Assembly: GCA_030522415.1 (NCBI GenBank) | Contig: CM060127.1 | Location: 3,079,422-3,143,421 of the forward strand | Source of the DNA: Channallabes apus | Lineage: Eukaryota > Chordata > Actinopteri > Siluriformes > Clariidae | Direction: 5' to 3' | DNA length: 64,000 nucleotides | Shown: in pieces, positions 24,101-33,859 of the stretch | How the letters are laid out: the number at the start of each line of letters is the position of its first letter | Position numbering within the stretch: the first letter of the stretch is position 1 | Program-made: the position numbers and the translations under genes | Notes under the pieces: generated by a model | What the model was told of the DNA's origin: nothing | Database searches by the model: none | What the model saw: only the letters and a program-made list of their open reading frames with translations

Positions 24101-24549
24101 CCTGCGGAGAGACACAGGACGGGGGAGAAGCCGCGCGCCATGCCGGAGTCAGGCTGAGATTTAGGCGGGAACAGGAGAGGAGGCAGAAACCCGCGCGAGA
24201 CTAAACACAGCTCCGAATAGAACACTAAAACCGATACACTGCTCTCTCTCTCTCTCACACACACACACACGCCACGCCCAGCAGACACACACACACACAC
24301 ACAACACAACACTTTCGCTTTACATATCCACACTCCCACTGGATGTCGCTATTTTTGGAACTTTGGAAAAGAAGAGACACACCATGCTATAACACACCAT
24401 ACAGTAACCCTTTAACCTTTAGTTTTATTATAGTCTACTCTGAAATAGTCCTTACTGTATGGACCTCATACACATGGGCGTCGCTAGGAGTCTTTAGCCC
24501 CCCTAACATTTGTATTCAGCCCCCCTAAAAAGTCTCCATAAACTTCACA
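21161..24549. other. Non-coding, repeat-like but unclassified
   Basis: No gene recognised. It contains a C-run at 21636-21653, with sequence before it that looks like a degraded LINE or other repeat end. At 22790-22900 three diverged words of the type TTTTGCACGCTGAAAATCAC follow one another. Simple CA tracts lie at 24259-24303. Confidence 0.4.
21636..21653 (+). repeat. Poly(C) tract
   Basis: Uninterrupted run of about 18 C; its length may be an assembly estimate. Confidence 0.8.
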
Positions 24550-24555
24550 CAAATT

Positions 24556-24750
24556 TACATTTACATTTAGGCATTTGGCAGACGCTCTTATCCAGAGCGA
24601 CTTACATTTTTATCTTATTACACATCTGAGCAGTTGAGGGTTAAGGGCCTTGCTCAAGGGCCCAACAGTGGCAACTTGGTGGTTGTGGGGTTTGAACCTG
24701 GGATCTTCCGAACCGTAGTCCAATGCCTTAACCACTGAGCTACTCCTGGC
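24556..24750 (-). mobile_element. tRNA-derived SINE (family 2)
   Basis: Same family as 4865. It is flanked by CAAATT at 24550-24555 and 24751-24756. Confidence 0.88.
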
Positions 24751-24799
24751 CAAATTGCTGGTCCCCCATCATCGTCCCCTTTAAATTTCATATGAAAGC

Positions 24800-25810
24800 G
24801 GCGGCAGACTTCGGCTCCTCACCGTATGGAGCGATATCGCGGACAATATTCCAATGCATTTGCAATTACGTTTCCCATATGTGGACGCACAAAGTGTGAT
24901 ATAATTCAAATGTAATTGCAAACTTTGCAATACCGTTTGCTGTTTCGCCTTTGCGAGCGCACACTGACTGCCAAATTTCAAATGAAAAAGAAAAGTCCAT
25001 TTGCATTTGTATTTCCCAGGTCTTACACGTCATGAACCTGTCATATTTAAACAGCAAAATCAATCACCACATTTGCTTTTTCACTTTCTCTGCGCCGCGC
25101 GTCAAGCCGGCCAAAATTCAAACGCAATCGCTAATCCATTCATTCATTCATTTTCTATACCGCATTATCCTGTATTTAGGGGACCTGGAGCCTATCCCAG
25201 GAGACTCAGGGCATGAGGCAGGGTACACCCTGGACAGTGTGCCAATCAATCGCAGGGCACACACACACACACACACACTCATTCACACACTATGGTCAAT
25301 TTGGGAACGCCAATTAGCCTAATCTGCATGTTTTTGGACTGTGGGAGGAAACCGCTAATCCATTTGCAATTGCATTTCCAACACGTTACACAGAAACCTG
25401 TCAATCAGCGTCAGGGGCGGGTCTATACTGTGGGGCGGGATTGTATGGGGAGTGACGTCACTCGCAGTCGCCGACCAAGAGGGGGATATTTGAGCAATGG
25501 AGGTGAACTGAGATTATCTCATTTGTTTATCAAGTTATAAACACACAAAAATGACAAATCGCATATTTTCTTGCTCTGGAGTGGACAGAGAAGTTTTTAC
25601 AAATAAAAATATTTTAGATATTCTCCTGTTACAGCCTGCTGGAGCTAAATCTTTCAGAAACGCTTTATACCGATGGAGTCACAAAGGGACCATCGAAAAA
25701 GTGCATGCAGGACTTTTCTTTTTCATTTGAAATTTGGCAGTCAGTGAAGTTCGCGAAGGCGAAACAGCAAACGGTAATGCAAAGTTTGCAATTGCATTTG
25801 AATATTGTCT
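24800..25810. mobile_element. Foldback-type element with ~100-bp inverted arms
   Basis: The segment at about 24895-25010 (TTGCAAACTTTGCAATACCG, TGACTGCCAAATTTCAAATG) recurs inverted at 25703-25805. Inside, a CCATTTGCAATTGCATTTCC word recurs in diverged form at about 24855, 25006 and 25370. A SINE has inserted at 25143. Probably a non-autonomous DNA transposon; superfamily not determined because no target duplication was identified. Confidence 0.55.
25143..25352 (-). mobile_element. 5'-truncated SINE (family 1)
   Basis: Lacks the tRNA head and keeps the body and the (GAAT)n end. It is flanked by CGCTAATCCATT on both sides, a 12-bp target duplication. 5' truncation is expected of target-primed reverse transcription. 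Confidence 0.88.
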
Positions 25811-25842
25811 TTCAGCGCGGGTCTTCAATTTACTATCACAGA

Positions 25843-26140
25843 GGGAGGATTAAGGCAAGTTGTTTTGGAGATAAAGTCAGAGAGGCCAGATTGAGGTGGT
25901 TTGGACATGTTCAGAGGAGAGAGTGTGAATATATCGGTAGAAGGATGCTGAGGTTGGAACTGCCAGGCAGGAGGTCTAGAGGAAGACCAAAGAGGAGATT
26001 TATGGATGCAGTGAGAGAGGACATGAAGTTCGTTGGTGTGAGAGAAGAGGATGCAGAGGATAGGGTTAGATGGAGGCAGATGATTCGCTGTGGCGACCCC
26101 TGAAAGGGAACAGCCGAAAGACAAAGAAGAAAGAAGAAGA
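25843..26140 (+). mobile_element. Non-LTR retrotransposon 3' end (RTE-like)
   Basis: Frame with VREARLRWFGHVQRRECEYI, then RSRGRPKRRFMDAVREDMKF and RWRQMIRCGDP before a stop. This is the C-terminal region typical of RTE-like ORF2 proteins. It is followed by an AAGAAG-type 3' simple repeat. Strongly 5'-truncated. The exact clade is uncertain. Confidence 0.65.
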
Positions 26141-26335
26141 AGTGTGTTTTCCGATAAATTGTTATCTGCATCAGTGCAGTCCTTTCTCATAAATACAGTT
26201 TACAAAATGTCATGAGGGATTAATCAGTTAAATCTACGCTGTTTTCAGCGTCATCACACCAGCTGTTTCCACTAGTGAATATGAAGCCCTTAACAGCCGT
26301 TGCTGTTTTACTTGGAAAAGCTAACTGTCTATATA

Positions 26336-26560
26336 CAGTGGCTTGCAAAAGTATTCGGCCCCCTTGAACTTTTCCACATTTTGTCACATTACTGCCACAA
26401 ACATGAATCAATTTTATTGGAATCCCACGTGAAAGACCAATATAAAGTGGTGTAGACGTGAGAAATGGAACGAAAATCATACATGATTCCAAACATTTTT
26501 TACAAATAAATAACTGAAAAGTGGGGTGTGTGTAATTATTCAGCCCCCTTTGGTCTGAGT
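26336..26560 (+). mobile_element. Tc1-like transposon, left end only
   Basis: Starts after TA with CAGTGGCTTGCAAAAGTATT and CCACATTTTGTCACATTACT, a well-known Tc1-family terminal repeat type. The right end and the transposase are absent. Confidence 0.7.
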
Positions 26561-26829
26561 CCTTTTATTAAAATCCTTTTATTAAAATAAATATTGTATT
26601 GTATTAAATAATGTCCCAAATCGTAAAATACATTTATTAGCTTCAGAGTAGGGTTTTTGTCATTTGATTTAGAAAACGTTACTTTTTTAAATGAATAGAA
26701 AAAAAGATATTAAAAAGATGCTTTGTTTAATTACATTAAAACAATGTTTGTCTATTTTAATGAATTTGAATAAATAGCCTAGTAGCTATGAAATTTTAAG
26801 GGGTTGAATAGAGAACCTACTGTCTTATT

Positions 26830-28140
26830 TAAGGATTCAAGGATTCTTTATTGTCATACCAGCACACTTCCATGTTATGGTACGAAATTAGTACCCAGGT
26901 CCTGTTTAAGAAACATAAATAACAGGGTGAGTGGAGTCCTTAATAATGCGGAGAGCTCTTCCTCTGCATCTTGCAGTGTACAGTTCAGTGATAGAGGGGA
27001 ACCTGCTCCCCACTGTCCTCTGTGCAGCCTTAACTACTCTCTGCAGTGCTTTCCTCTCAGCTGCGGTGCTGTTGCCGTGCCACACAGTGATGTAGGAGCT
27101 GATGATGCTTTCTACCGCTCCTTGATAGAAACTCTTCAGAACCAGGCTCCCAAGCTCAGCTTGTCTTAGCTTCCTGAGGAAGTAGAGGCGCTGGTGGGCC
27201 TTTTTAATCAGGCCCTAGGTGTTAACTCCTATGTGGACACCCAGATAATTGAAGCTGGAGCTTCCACAGCAGCTCCATCAATGTGTAGGGGGAGAGGAGT
27301 TTGCTTGTCCTTCCTGAAGTCCACCACCTCCTTGGTCTTTTTTACATTGATGCAGAGGTTGTTATCCCTTCACCACTGTACCAGTTGTTCCACCTCCTCT
27401 CTGTAATAGGATTTATCGTTGTTAGTGATGCGTCCCACTACTGCTGTGTCATCTGTGAATTTGACTATATGGCAGCTGGAGTGTCTCGCTATGCAGTCAT
27501 ACGTCAATAGAGTGAACAGGAGGGGGCACAGCATGCAACCTTGAGGCGAGCCTGTGCTGAGAGTGATGGAGGAGGAGATGGTATCGTAGATCCTGACAGT
27601 TTGAGATATGTTGGTCAGGAAGTCAAGGACCCAGTTCCTCCCTGTAGGGCGTAATCCAAGAGAGGAGAGCTTTAGTACTATTGTCTGTGGAGAGATGGTG
27701 TTAAAGGCAGAGGAAAAATCCAGGAAAAGCAGGCGGACGTAGGAGTTCTTATTCCCCAGGTGTTTAAGGTCTGTGTGGATCACTGACGAGATGGCGTCAT
27801 CTGCGGAACGATTTTACTTGTATGCGTAATGATGGGGGTCCATAGTGGTATCGATGGAGGCTTTGATCTGGGTCATGACCAGCCTCTCGAAGCACTTCAT
27901 GACTACGGGGTTTAAAGCTATGGGTCGGTAGTCATTCAAACAGGTCACTGTTGAGCACTTAGGGACTGGACCAATGGTGGCAGTCTTCAGGCAGGTGGGA
28001 ACAGATGCAGTTGACAGAGAGGTGTTAAATTTGTCAGTTAACACTTCTGACAGCTGGTGAGCACAGTCCTTAAGTACCCTCCCTGGTATGTTATCAGGGC
28101 CTGCAGCTTTACAGGGGTTAATTCTTTTTAGAATCCTCTC
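26830..28140 (-). pseudogene. Rex1/CR1-like LINE fragment (reverse transcriptase)
   Basis: Minus-strand reading gives reverse-transcriptase blocks: [20 protein letters not shown] (28044-27814), then [33 protein letters not shown] and [12 protein letters not shown] (27783-27370), the last being the catalytic block in altered form (TDD for ADD). Stops and frameshifts separate the pieces. The 3' end, minus strand, is at about 26830 with ACAATAAAGAATCCTTGAAT. Rex1-like assignment is from recollection of the family, not an alignment. Confidence 0.75.
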
Positions 28141-28267
28141 CAGCTGTTGTTACTCTAAGGGGTGTGTCATCAGGAAGTGTTTGGAGCTTAGCACAGCTAA
28201 GTAAATTTAGCTAAAACACTAAATTAAACTAGATAACATGATGATCAAAGTTTTAATATTTATATTT

Positions 28268-28384
28268 AACTGTAGATGGAAGGTTTTTCAAGTCACATGA
28301 AAAAAAAAAAGATGTTCTATTCTTACCTGCTGTTCATTTGGAGGCCTACTCCCATGTGACTTGAAAAACCTTCCATCTACAGTT
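28268..28384. repeat. Perfect 32-bp inverted repeat (hairpin)
   Basis: Left arm 28268-28299 and right arm 28353-28384 are exact reverse complements (core GATGGAAGGTTTTTCAAGTC). The loop is 53 bases. No flanking target duplication was recognised. Confidence 0.9.
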
Positions 28385-28973
28385 CTCTGTTCAGTTCTAC
28401 AGTTCAGTTTTCTGAAAGCGCAGCTTCTCAGGCACATTAACACTGTGTCCCCAACATTGATTGAAGTCATTTTATCAGAAACTATTTTTCACATTTTTTA
28501 TGTTTCCCAGATTGCCCAATAAGTAACAGATAAATGTTTGACATTACTGGCACCCACACAGTTTATTCCATTGTCCAGCCTCATATGTGTGTTGTTTATA
28601 TTGTTAATCAATGTAAGTTTAAAGTTATATGCTGTTTTCTGGTTACATTTTTCTGATTGTACCTGTACTGTACATAGAAAAAGGTAAACAGCGTGTGTGA
28701 TCAAGAAGACTCATTTGAGTACTGATTCTGAACCAGCCAAATATGTGTTAAACATCTATGGGGGCTGAGCCTCCCTTAACTGAAAATCTTAGAAACGCCC
28801 CTGCTCATACACTACTGTTTCACTTCTATTTCAATTCTCTTTCGTTATAAACCTTGTACGTATTGTAATGCTTAAAGTTTTCTATATTTGTATAACATTT
28901 TATTTCATATTCTTATTTCTCTATTTGAATATTATTTTTTAAATTAATTGTCCTCACTAGTCCTATTCATTCT
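28385..28973. other. Non-coding between hairpin and LTR element
   Basis: No gene. AT-rich. Confidence 0.5.
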
Positions 28974-29157
28974 CACAGTGTAACGGTTAACCTCTAGATG
29001 GCGCCAGAGCGCCATTTATATTTATGTTGTGTTTTGAGTTGTAGTTTTGTTTTTCGTTCAGTTTGACTTCAGTTCCCAGTTTGCACCTCGGTCAGGTGAC
29101 GTAGAAGCTCACCTGAACCGAGGGAAGTTAATTTGATTATTGGTTGATGTTTAGTGC

Positions 29158-29166
29158 TATAAATAG
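29158..29166 (+). promoter_or_regulatory. TATA box of the 5' LTR
   Basis: TATAAATAG, placing transcription start near 29185-29195, about 100 bases before the ORF start. Duplicated in the 3' LTR at about 31596. Confidence 0.75.
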
Positions 29167-29250
29167 CCTGGCTGGACTCCAGTCAGGCGTCTAGCAACCG
29201 TCTAATTTACATAGTTTGTGTTGGAGTATATTTTGTTTATGTTATTAAAA

Positions 29251-29256
29251 AATAAA
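29251..29256 (+). promoter_or_regulatory. LTR poly(A) signal
   Basis: AATAAA in the R region. The copy that would be used at the RNA 3' end is in the 3' LTR at 31689-31694. Confidence 0.75.
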
Positions 29257-29290
29257 GAACTTTGTTAACCGTCAGCTTGCCTCCGCGATC

Positions 29291-31435
29291 ATGCCTCGCA
29301 ACCACGGCCGACACAGACACAGTAAGGGGAAGAGACATGACAGATTGCTAGACCTACCAAGAGGCATGGCGGAGGATCCCCTCCTGAAGTTTTTTGGGGG
29401 GGGCGCAGTGGCCATCTTGCCCGAGCTGACGAACTGGCGGGACAGCGAAGAGGAGTACTTCGGCTGGGACTATAACATCGGGCTGGTAGAGGACGAGGAG
29501 GAGATGTACCGCAGCTGCGAGTACAGATTGCTGGAGGAGCAGGAGCACCTGCGAGAGAGCAGCGAGGAGAGAGAGAGAGAGACACCACAAAGCTGGGAGG
29601 GCTGCAGGCTCGCCATTCGGCGGACGCCATTCAGGGGCGACGCGGCACGGGGTCACGTGGTTCCCCGCACCGGCCGGAAGAGAAGGGCGAGGAAGCCCAA
29701 GTACGGCGGTGACGAGGGGGAAAGAAAACCCCAGGCAGAGCAGCAGCAGAGAGAGGAGGAGCTCATGTGGTGGATTCCGGAGCCGGAGCGGGTGAGTGAA
29801 ATGCTGGAGCATATTAAGGAGCTCCAGCAGATGATCCTCCACTTCCGGGATGACCGCGAAGCGGGCTCGGAGCTTTCTCCTCTCTCGCAGACACTCAGCA
29901 GCGAGCTAGCGTGTCAGCAGCCGCTGACCGACACACCGCCGCCTTCCAGCTTCGAAGACAGCGAGCCAGCGTGGCTACAGCTGCTGTCCGACGCACCCGT
30001 TTTACCGCCGCCTTCCAGCTTCGAGGACAGCGAGCCAGCGTGTCTACAGCTGCTGTCCGACGCACCCGTCTTACCGCCGCCTTTCGGCTTTGAAGACAGC
30101 GAACCAGTGTGTCTACAGCTGCTGCCCGACGCACCCGTGTTACCACCGCCTCCCGGCTTTGAGAACGACGTTGAGCCGTCGTTGATCGCCGTGCACGCTC
30201 CAACGCTGCAGGCGAGCGCCGTGCACGCTCCGACGCTGCAGGCGAGCGCCGTGCACGCTCCGACGCTGCAGGCGAGCGCCGTGCACGCTCCAACGCTGCA
30301 GGCGAGCGCCGTGCACGCTCCGACGCTGCAGGCGAGCGCCGTGCACGCTCCAACGCTGCAGGCGAGCGCACTGCACGCTCCAGGGCCGTCGTCGAGCGCA
30401 CTGCACGCTCCAGGGCCGTCGTCGAGCGCAGTGACCGCTCCCACGCCGTCTTCGAGCGCAGTGACCGCTCCCACGCCGTCTTCGAGCGCAGTGACCGCTC
30501 CCACGCCGTCTTCGAGCGCCGTGACCGCTCACACGCCGTCTTCGAGCGCCGTGACCGCTCCCACGCCGTCTACGAGCGCAGTGACCGCTCCCACGCCGTC
30601 TACGAGCGCAGTGACCGCTCCCACGCCGTCTACGAGCGCAGTGACCGCTCCCACGCCGTCTACGAGCGCAGTGACCGCTCCCACGCCGTCTACGAGCGCA
30701 GTGACCGCTCCAACGCCTGCGTCGAGCGCAGTGACCGCTCCAACGCCTGCGTCGAGCGCAGTGACCGCTCCAACGCCTGCGTCGAGCCCTTCTCCTGCCC
30801 TGCAGCCGCAGAGCACTTCTCCAGCCCTGCAGCCGCCGAGCACGCTTCCAGCTCAGCAGCAACCGAGCGCTTCTCCAGCTCAGCAGCAGCCGAGCACGCT
30901 TCCAGCTCAGCAGCAGCCGAGCGCGTCTCCAGCCCTGCCGCCGCCGAGCGCTTCTCCAGCTCAGCAGCAGCCGAGCACGCTTCCAGCTCAGCAGCAGCCG
31001 AGCGCGTCTCCAGCCCTGCCGCCGCCGAGCGCTTCTCCAGCTCAGCAGCAGCCGAGCACGCTTCCAGCTCTGCAGCAGCCGAGCGCTTCTCCAGCACTGC
31101 AGCCGCCGAGCACGCTTCCAGCTCTGCAGCCGCCGAGCACTTCTCCAGCTCTGCAGCCGCAGAGCACTTCTTCAGCTCTGCAGCCGCCGAGCACTTCTCC
31201 AGCTCTGCAGCCGCCGAGCACTTCTTCAGCTCTGCAGCCGCCGAGCATGCTTCCGGCTCTGCAGCCGCCGAGCACGCTTCCAGCCCAGCAGCCGCAGAGC
31301 ATACCTCCAGCCCCGTCACCCAGCCTCCTGGATAGGAGGCTAGAGGTAGAACATTGGGTGGGGTGTCCGGGGCCTCCGGTGATGCTCCGGAGGAGCATTT
31401 TTGGGAGGGGGGGTAATGTAACGGTTAACTTCTAG
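29291..31435 (+). CDS. LTR-element protein, 714 residues, repeat-rich, unknown function
   Basis: The start codon and first 17 codons (MPRNHGRHRHSKGKRHD, very basic) lie in the 5' LTR; the last codons and TAG lie in the 3' LTR. Residues 18-215 are charged and non-repetitive, with a basic patch RKRRARKPKYGG and a possible helix around EMLEHIKELQQMILHF. Residues about 217-305 are four copies of a 23-residue unit (SSFEDSEPACLQLLSDAPV...). About 300-499 are twenty decapeptides (AVHAPTLQAS, later AVTAPTPSSS). About 502-677 are nonapeptide PALQPPSTS-type repeats. I see no zinc knuckle, DTG or YxDD motif. It could be a divergent gag-like structural protein or a carried gene; I do not recognise it. 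It is GC-rich, unlike the flanks. Confidence 0.7.
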   Translation: MPRNHGRHRHSKGKRHDRLLDLPRGMAEDPLLKFFGGGAVAILPELTNWRDSEEEYFGWDYNIGLVEDEEEMYRSCEYRLLEEQEHLRESSEERERETPQSWEGCRLAIRRTPFRGDAARGHVVPRTGRKRRARKPKYGGDEGERKPQAEQQQREEELMWWIPEPERVSEMLEHIKELQQMILHFRDDREAGSELSPLSQTLSSELACQQPLTDTPPPSSFEDSEPAWLQLLSDAPVLPPPSSFEDSEPACLQLLSDAPVLPPPFGFEDSEPVCLQLLPDAPVLPPPPGFENDVEPSLIAVHAPTLQASAVHAPTLQASAVHAPTLQASAVHAPTLQASAVHAPTLQASAVHAPTLQASALHAPGPSSSALHAPGPSSSAVTAPTPSSSAVTAPTPSSSAVTAPTPSSSAVTAHTPSSSAVTAPTPSTSAVTAPTPSTSAVTAPTPSTSAVTAPTPSTSAVTAPTPSTSAVTAPTPASSAVTAPTPASSAVTAPTPASSPSPALQPQSTSPALQPPSTLPAQQQPSASPAQQQPSTLPAQQQPSASPALPPPSASPAQQQPSTLPAQQQPSASPALPPPSASPAQQQPSTLPALQQPSASPALQPPSTLPALQPPSTSPALQPQSTSSALQPPSTSPALQPPSTSSALQPPSMLPALQPPSTLPAQQPQSIPPAPSPSLLDRRLEVEHWVGCPGPPVMLRRSIFGRGGNVTVNF
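29938..30186 (+). repeat. ~69-bp coding tandem repeat (4 copies)
   Basis: Encodes the SFEDSEPA.LQLL.DAPVLPPP unit four times, the copies differing by a few substitutions. Confidence 0.85.
30187..30786 (+). repeat. 30-bp coding minisatellite (20 copies)
   Basis: Period 30 bp, in frame: six AVHAPTLQAS, two ALHAPGPSSS, twelve AVTAP(T)-type units. Blocks of identical variants adjoin each other, as expected from slippage or unequal exchange. Confidence 0.9.
30796..31320 (+). repeat. 27-bp coding minisatellite
   Basis: In-frame nonapeptide repeats alternating PALQPPSTS-like and PAQQQPSAS-like units. Confidence 0.85.
31403..31416 (+). promoter_or_regulatory. Polypurine tract
   Basis: GGGAGGGGGGGTAA immediately before the 3' LTR, the expected plus-strand primer site of an LTR retroelement. 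It also sits in frame near the ORF end. Confidence 0.7.
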
Positions 31436-31780
31436 ATGGCGCCAGAGCGCCATTTATATTTATGTTGTGTTTTGAGTTGTAGTTTTGTTTTTCGTTCAGT
31501 TTGACTTCAGTTCCCAGTTTGCACCTCGGTCAGGTGACGTAGAAGCTCACCTGAACCGAGGGAAGTTAATTTGATTATTGGTTGATGTTTAGTGCTATAA
31601 ATAGCCTGGCTGGACTCCAGTCAGGCGTCTAGCAACCGTCTAATTTACGTAGTTTGTGTTGGAGTATATTTTGTTTATGTTATTAAAAAATAAAGAACTT
31701 TGTTAACCGTCAGCTTGCCTCCGCGATCATGCCTCGCAACCACGGCCGACACAGACACAGTAAGGGGAAGAGACATGACA
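31417..31780 (+). repeat. 3' LTR
   Basis: 364 bp, matching the 5' LTR at all but two positions. It supplies the stop codon of the internal ORF. Confidence 0.93.
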
Positions 31781-31929
31781 CACAGAGAAACCCTTCTTTT
31801 TAGATCATGTGCAGTTACAAGCATTTCTCTGCATATCATACATCTGTGTTACTGTTTGTGACAAATAAATAATTGTGGCATTTTTCACAAATCTGTATTG
31901 TACACTGTAAACTCTACTTCTGAGAAAAA

Positions 31930-32220
31930 CTCACTCACTCTTTGTCTATACCGCTTTATCCTGTATACAGGGTCACTGGGGGCCTGGAGCATATCCCAGA
32001 AGACTTAGGGTACGAGCAGGGTACACCCTGGGCAGGGTGACATTCCATTCCACACACACCATGGGCATTTTGGGAATGCCAATAATCTGCATGTCTATGG
32101 ACTGTGGGAGGAAACCGAAGTACCCAAGGAAACCCACCAAGCACAGGGAGAACTCCACACACACACACGGACGGGGGAATTGAACCCTCAATGGAGGCCA
32201 CAGTGAGAACTGCACCTCAC
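31930..32220 (-). mobile_element. Diverged SINE (family 1)
   Basis: Recognisable by TGTCTATACCGCTTTATCCT, ATCTGCATGTCTATGGACTG and ACCCACCAAGCACAGGGAGA. The tRNA head region is degraded. Confidence 0.75.
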
Positions 32221-32266
32221 AAATTAAAATAAATAAATAAATAAATAAATAACACATTATCACCTA

Positions 32267-33312
32267 CAGTGGTGTGAAAAACTATTTGCCCCCTTCCTGA
32301 TTTCTTATTCTTTTGCATGTTTGTCACACTTAAATGTTTCTGCTCATCAAAAACCGTTAACTATTAGTCAAAGATAACATAATTGAACATAAAATGCAGT
32401 TTTTAAATGAAGGTTTACGTTATTAAGGGAGAAAAAAAACTCCAAATCTACATGGCCCTGTGTGAAAAAGTGATTGCCCCCCTTGTTAAAAAATAACTTA
32501 ACTGTGGTTTATCACACCTGAGTTCAATTTCTGTAGTCACCCCAGGCCTGATTACTGCCACACCTGTTTCAATCAAGAAATCACTTAAATAGGAGCTACC
32601 TGACACAGAGAAGTAGACCAAAAGCACCTCAAAAGCTAGACATCATGCCAAGATCCAAAGAAATTCAGGAACAAATAAGAACAAAAGTAATTGAGATCTA
32701 TCAGTCTGGTAAAGGTTATAAAGCCATTTCTAAAGCTTTGGGACTCCAGCGAACCACAGTGAGAGCCATTATCCACAAATGGCAAAAACATGGAACAGTG
32801 GTGAACCTTCCCAGGAGTGGCCGGCCGACCAAAATTACCCCAAGTGCACAGAGACGACTCATCCGAGAGGCCACAAAAGACCCCAGGACAACATCTAAAG
32901 AACTGCAGGCCTCACTTGCCTCAATTAAGGTCAGTGTTCACGACTCCACCATAAGAAAGAGACTGGGCAAAAACGGCCTGCATGGCAGATTTCCAAGGCG
33001 CAAACCACTTTTAAGCAAAAAGAACATTAAGGCTCGTCTCAATTATTGCTGCTTATTGCTTATTGCTGCTAAGGGTGGCCCAACCAGTTATTAGGTTCAG
33101 GGGGCAATTACTTTTTCACACAGGGCCATGTAGGTTTTGATTTTTTTTCTCCCTAAATAATAAAAGCCCTCATTTAAAAACTGCATTTTGTGTTTACTTG
33201 TGTTATCTTTGACTAATAGTTAAATGTGTTTGATGATCAGAAACATTTTGTGTGACAAACATGCAAAAGAATAAGAAATCAGGAGGGGGGCAAATAGTTT
33301 TTCACACCACTG
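32267..33312 (+). mobile_element. Internally deleted Tc1-like transposon
   Basis: 1046 bp with inverted ends CAGTGGTGTGAAAAACTATT on both sides and TA at 32265-32266 and 33313-33314. The right third continues with the usual Tc1 3' region (CAGTTATTAGGTTCAGGGGG). The central transposase region with the DDE residues has been deleted, leaving a MITE-like derivative. Confidence 0.92.
32645..33094 (+). pseudogene. Tc1 transposase, DNA-binding domain only
   Basis: 149 codons. Two helix-turn-helix subdomains are intact: KVIEIYQSGKGYKAISKALG, then the GRPTKITPSAQRRLIREATK region and SVHDSTIRKRLGKNGLHGR. After ...KKNIKARLNY the frame jumps to a short unrelated end. Full Tc1 transposases run to about 340 residues. 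All catalytic acidic residues are missing, so it cannot transpose, but an expressed product could still bind the terminal repeats. Confidence 0.85.
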
Positions 33313-33319
33313 TATTTGT

Positions 33320-33859
33320 TCATCTTTGATCACTTCTAACCCAGATCCAGAATTCAGTCTAGTAAAAAGCTTTAGAAAATAGCTTTAAAATTTTTTTGAC
33401 ATGCTAACAGTACAGGTGGAAATGTAATCTGAAAGTGTATCATGGTTTAATCTGTAACACTGGAAAGTCCCACTCAGTGCATGAAGGGTGTGAGCCCTCT
33501 GAGAAATAAGGACATGAAGGACTTCCTCAATGATGCTTTGACTAAAATGACTCTGCTTCCTTAGCATTACCTGGAATTCTTTATGAGACACAGCATTTGT
33601 ACATTTCTACATAATACCTTTAGTCATTTACCCCGAGGGACACCTAGGGAGGAGTTGAGGTCACCCAATTTCACTTTTTATCTGTTGGGAAAATAGTAAT
33701 ATTATGTTTGTAAAGTTAATTATATTTAATGTATAATTGTTAATCAAAAACCAAGATGTGGATATGCTAATATAAGCAAAAAGTCACATCATGCAAACAA
33801 AAATTCTACCTCAGTTCTAATCATAACATTATTATTATTTTGTTATACTATACCTTTTT
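33320..33859. other. Non-coding
   Basis: No gene recognised. Confidence 0.5.

Larger units (their letters stand above)
28979..29342 (+). repeat. 5' LTR
   Basis: Begins TGTAACGGTTAACCTCTAGA and ends AGACATGACA. It contains the TATA box at 29158, the AATAAA at 29251 and the ATG of the internal ORF at 29291. Confidence 0.93.
28979..31780 (+). mobile_element. Compact LTR retroelement with a single ORF
   Basis: 2802 bp, flanked by the 5-bp duplication CACAG at 28974-28978 and 31781-31785. The LTRs are 28979-29342 and 31417-31780, both 364 bp, TG...CA, with two differences (C/T near position 14 and A/G in TTACATAG/TTACGTAG). A G-rich polypurine tract precedes the 3' LTR. The interior is one ORF with no protease, reverse transcriptase, RNase H, integrase or envelope, so the element must be non-autonomous, moved by enzymes supplied elsewhere. 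I could not identify a primer-binding site next to the 5' LTR. Near-identical LTRs mean a recent insertion. Confidence 0.9.

Noticed and set aside
25705..26103. Single 132-codon gene
   Set aside because: The first part is the foldback element arm and the second part is an RTE-like LINE C-terminus; the frame is a chance fusion.
29369..29390. TGGCGGAGGATCCCC as primer-binding site of the LTR element
   Set aside because: It lies about 27 bases past the LTR and does not match the 3' end complement of any tRNA I could recall with confidence.
29354..31398. Long minus-strand frames opposite the LTR-element ORF
   Set aside because: They are antisense shadows produced by GC-rich in-frame minisatellites; the plus-strand frame fits the LTR promoter and poly(A) layout.
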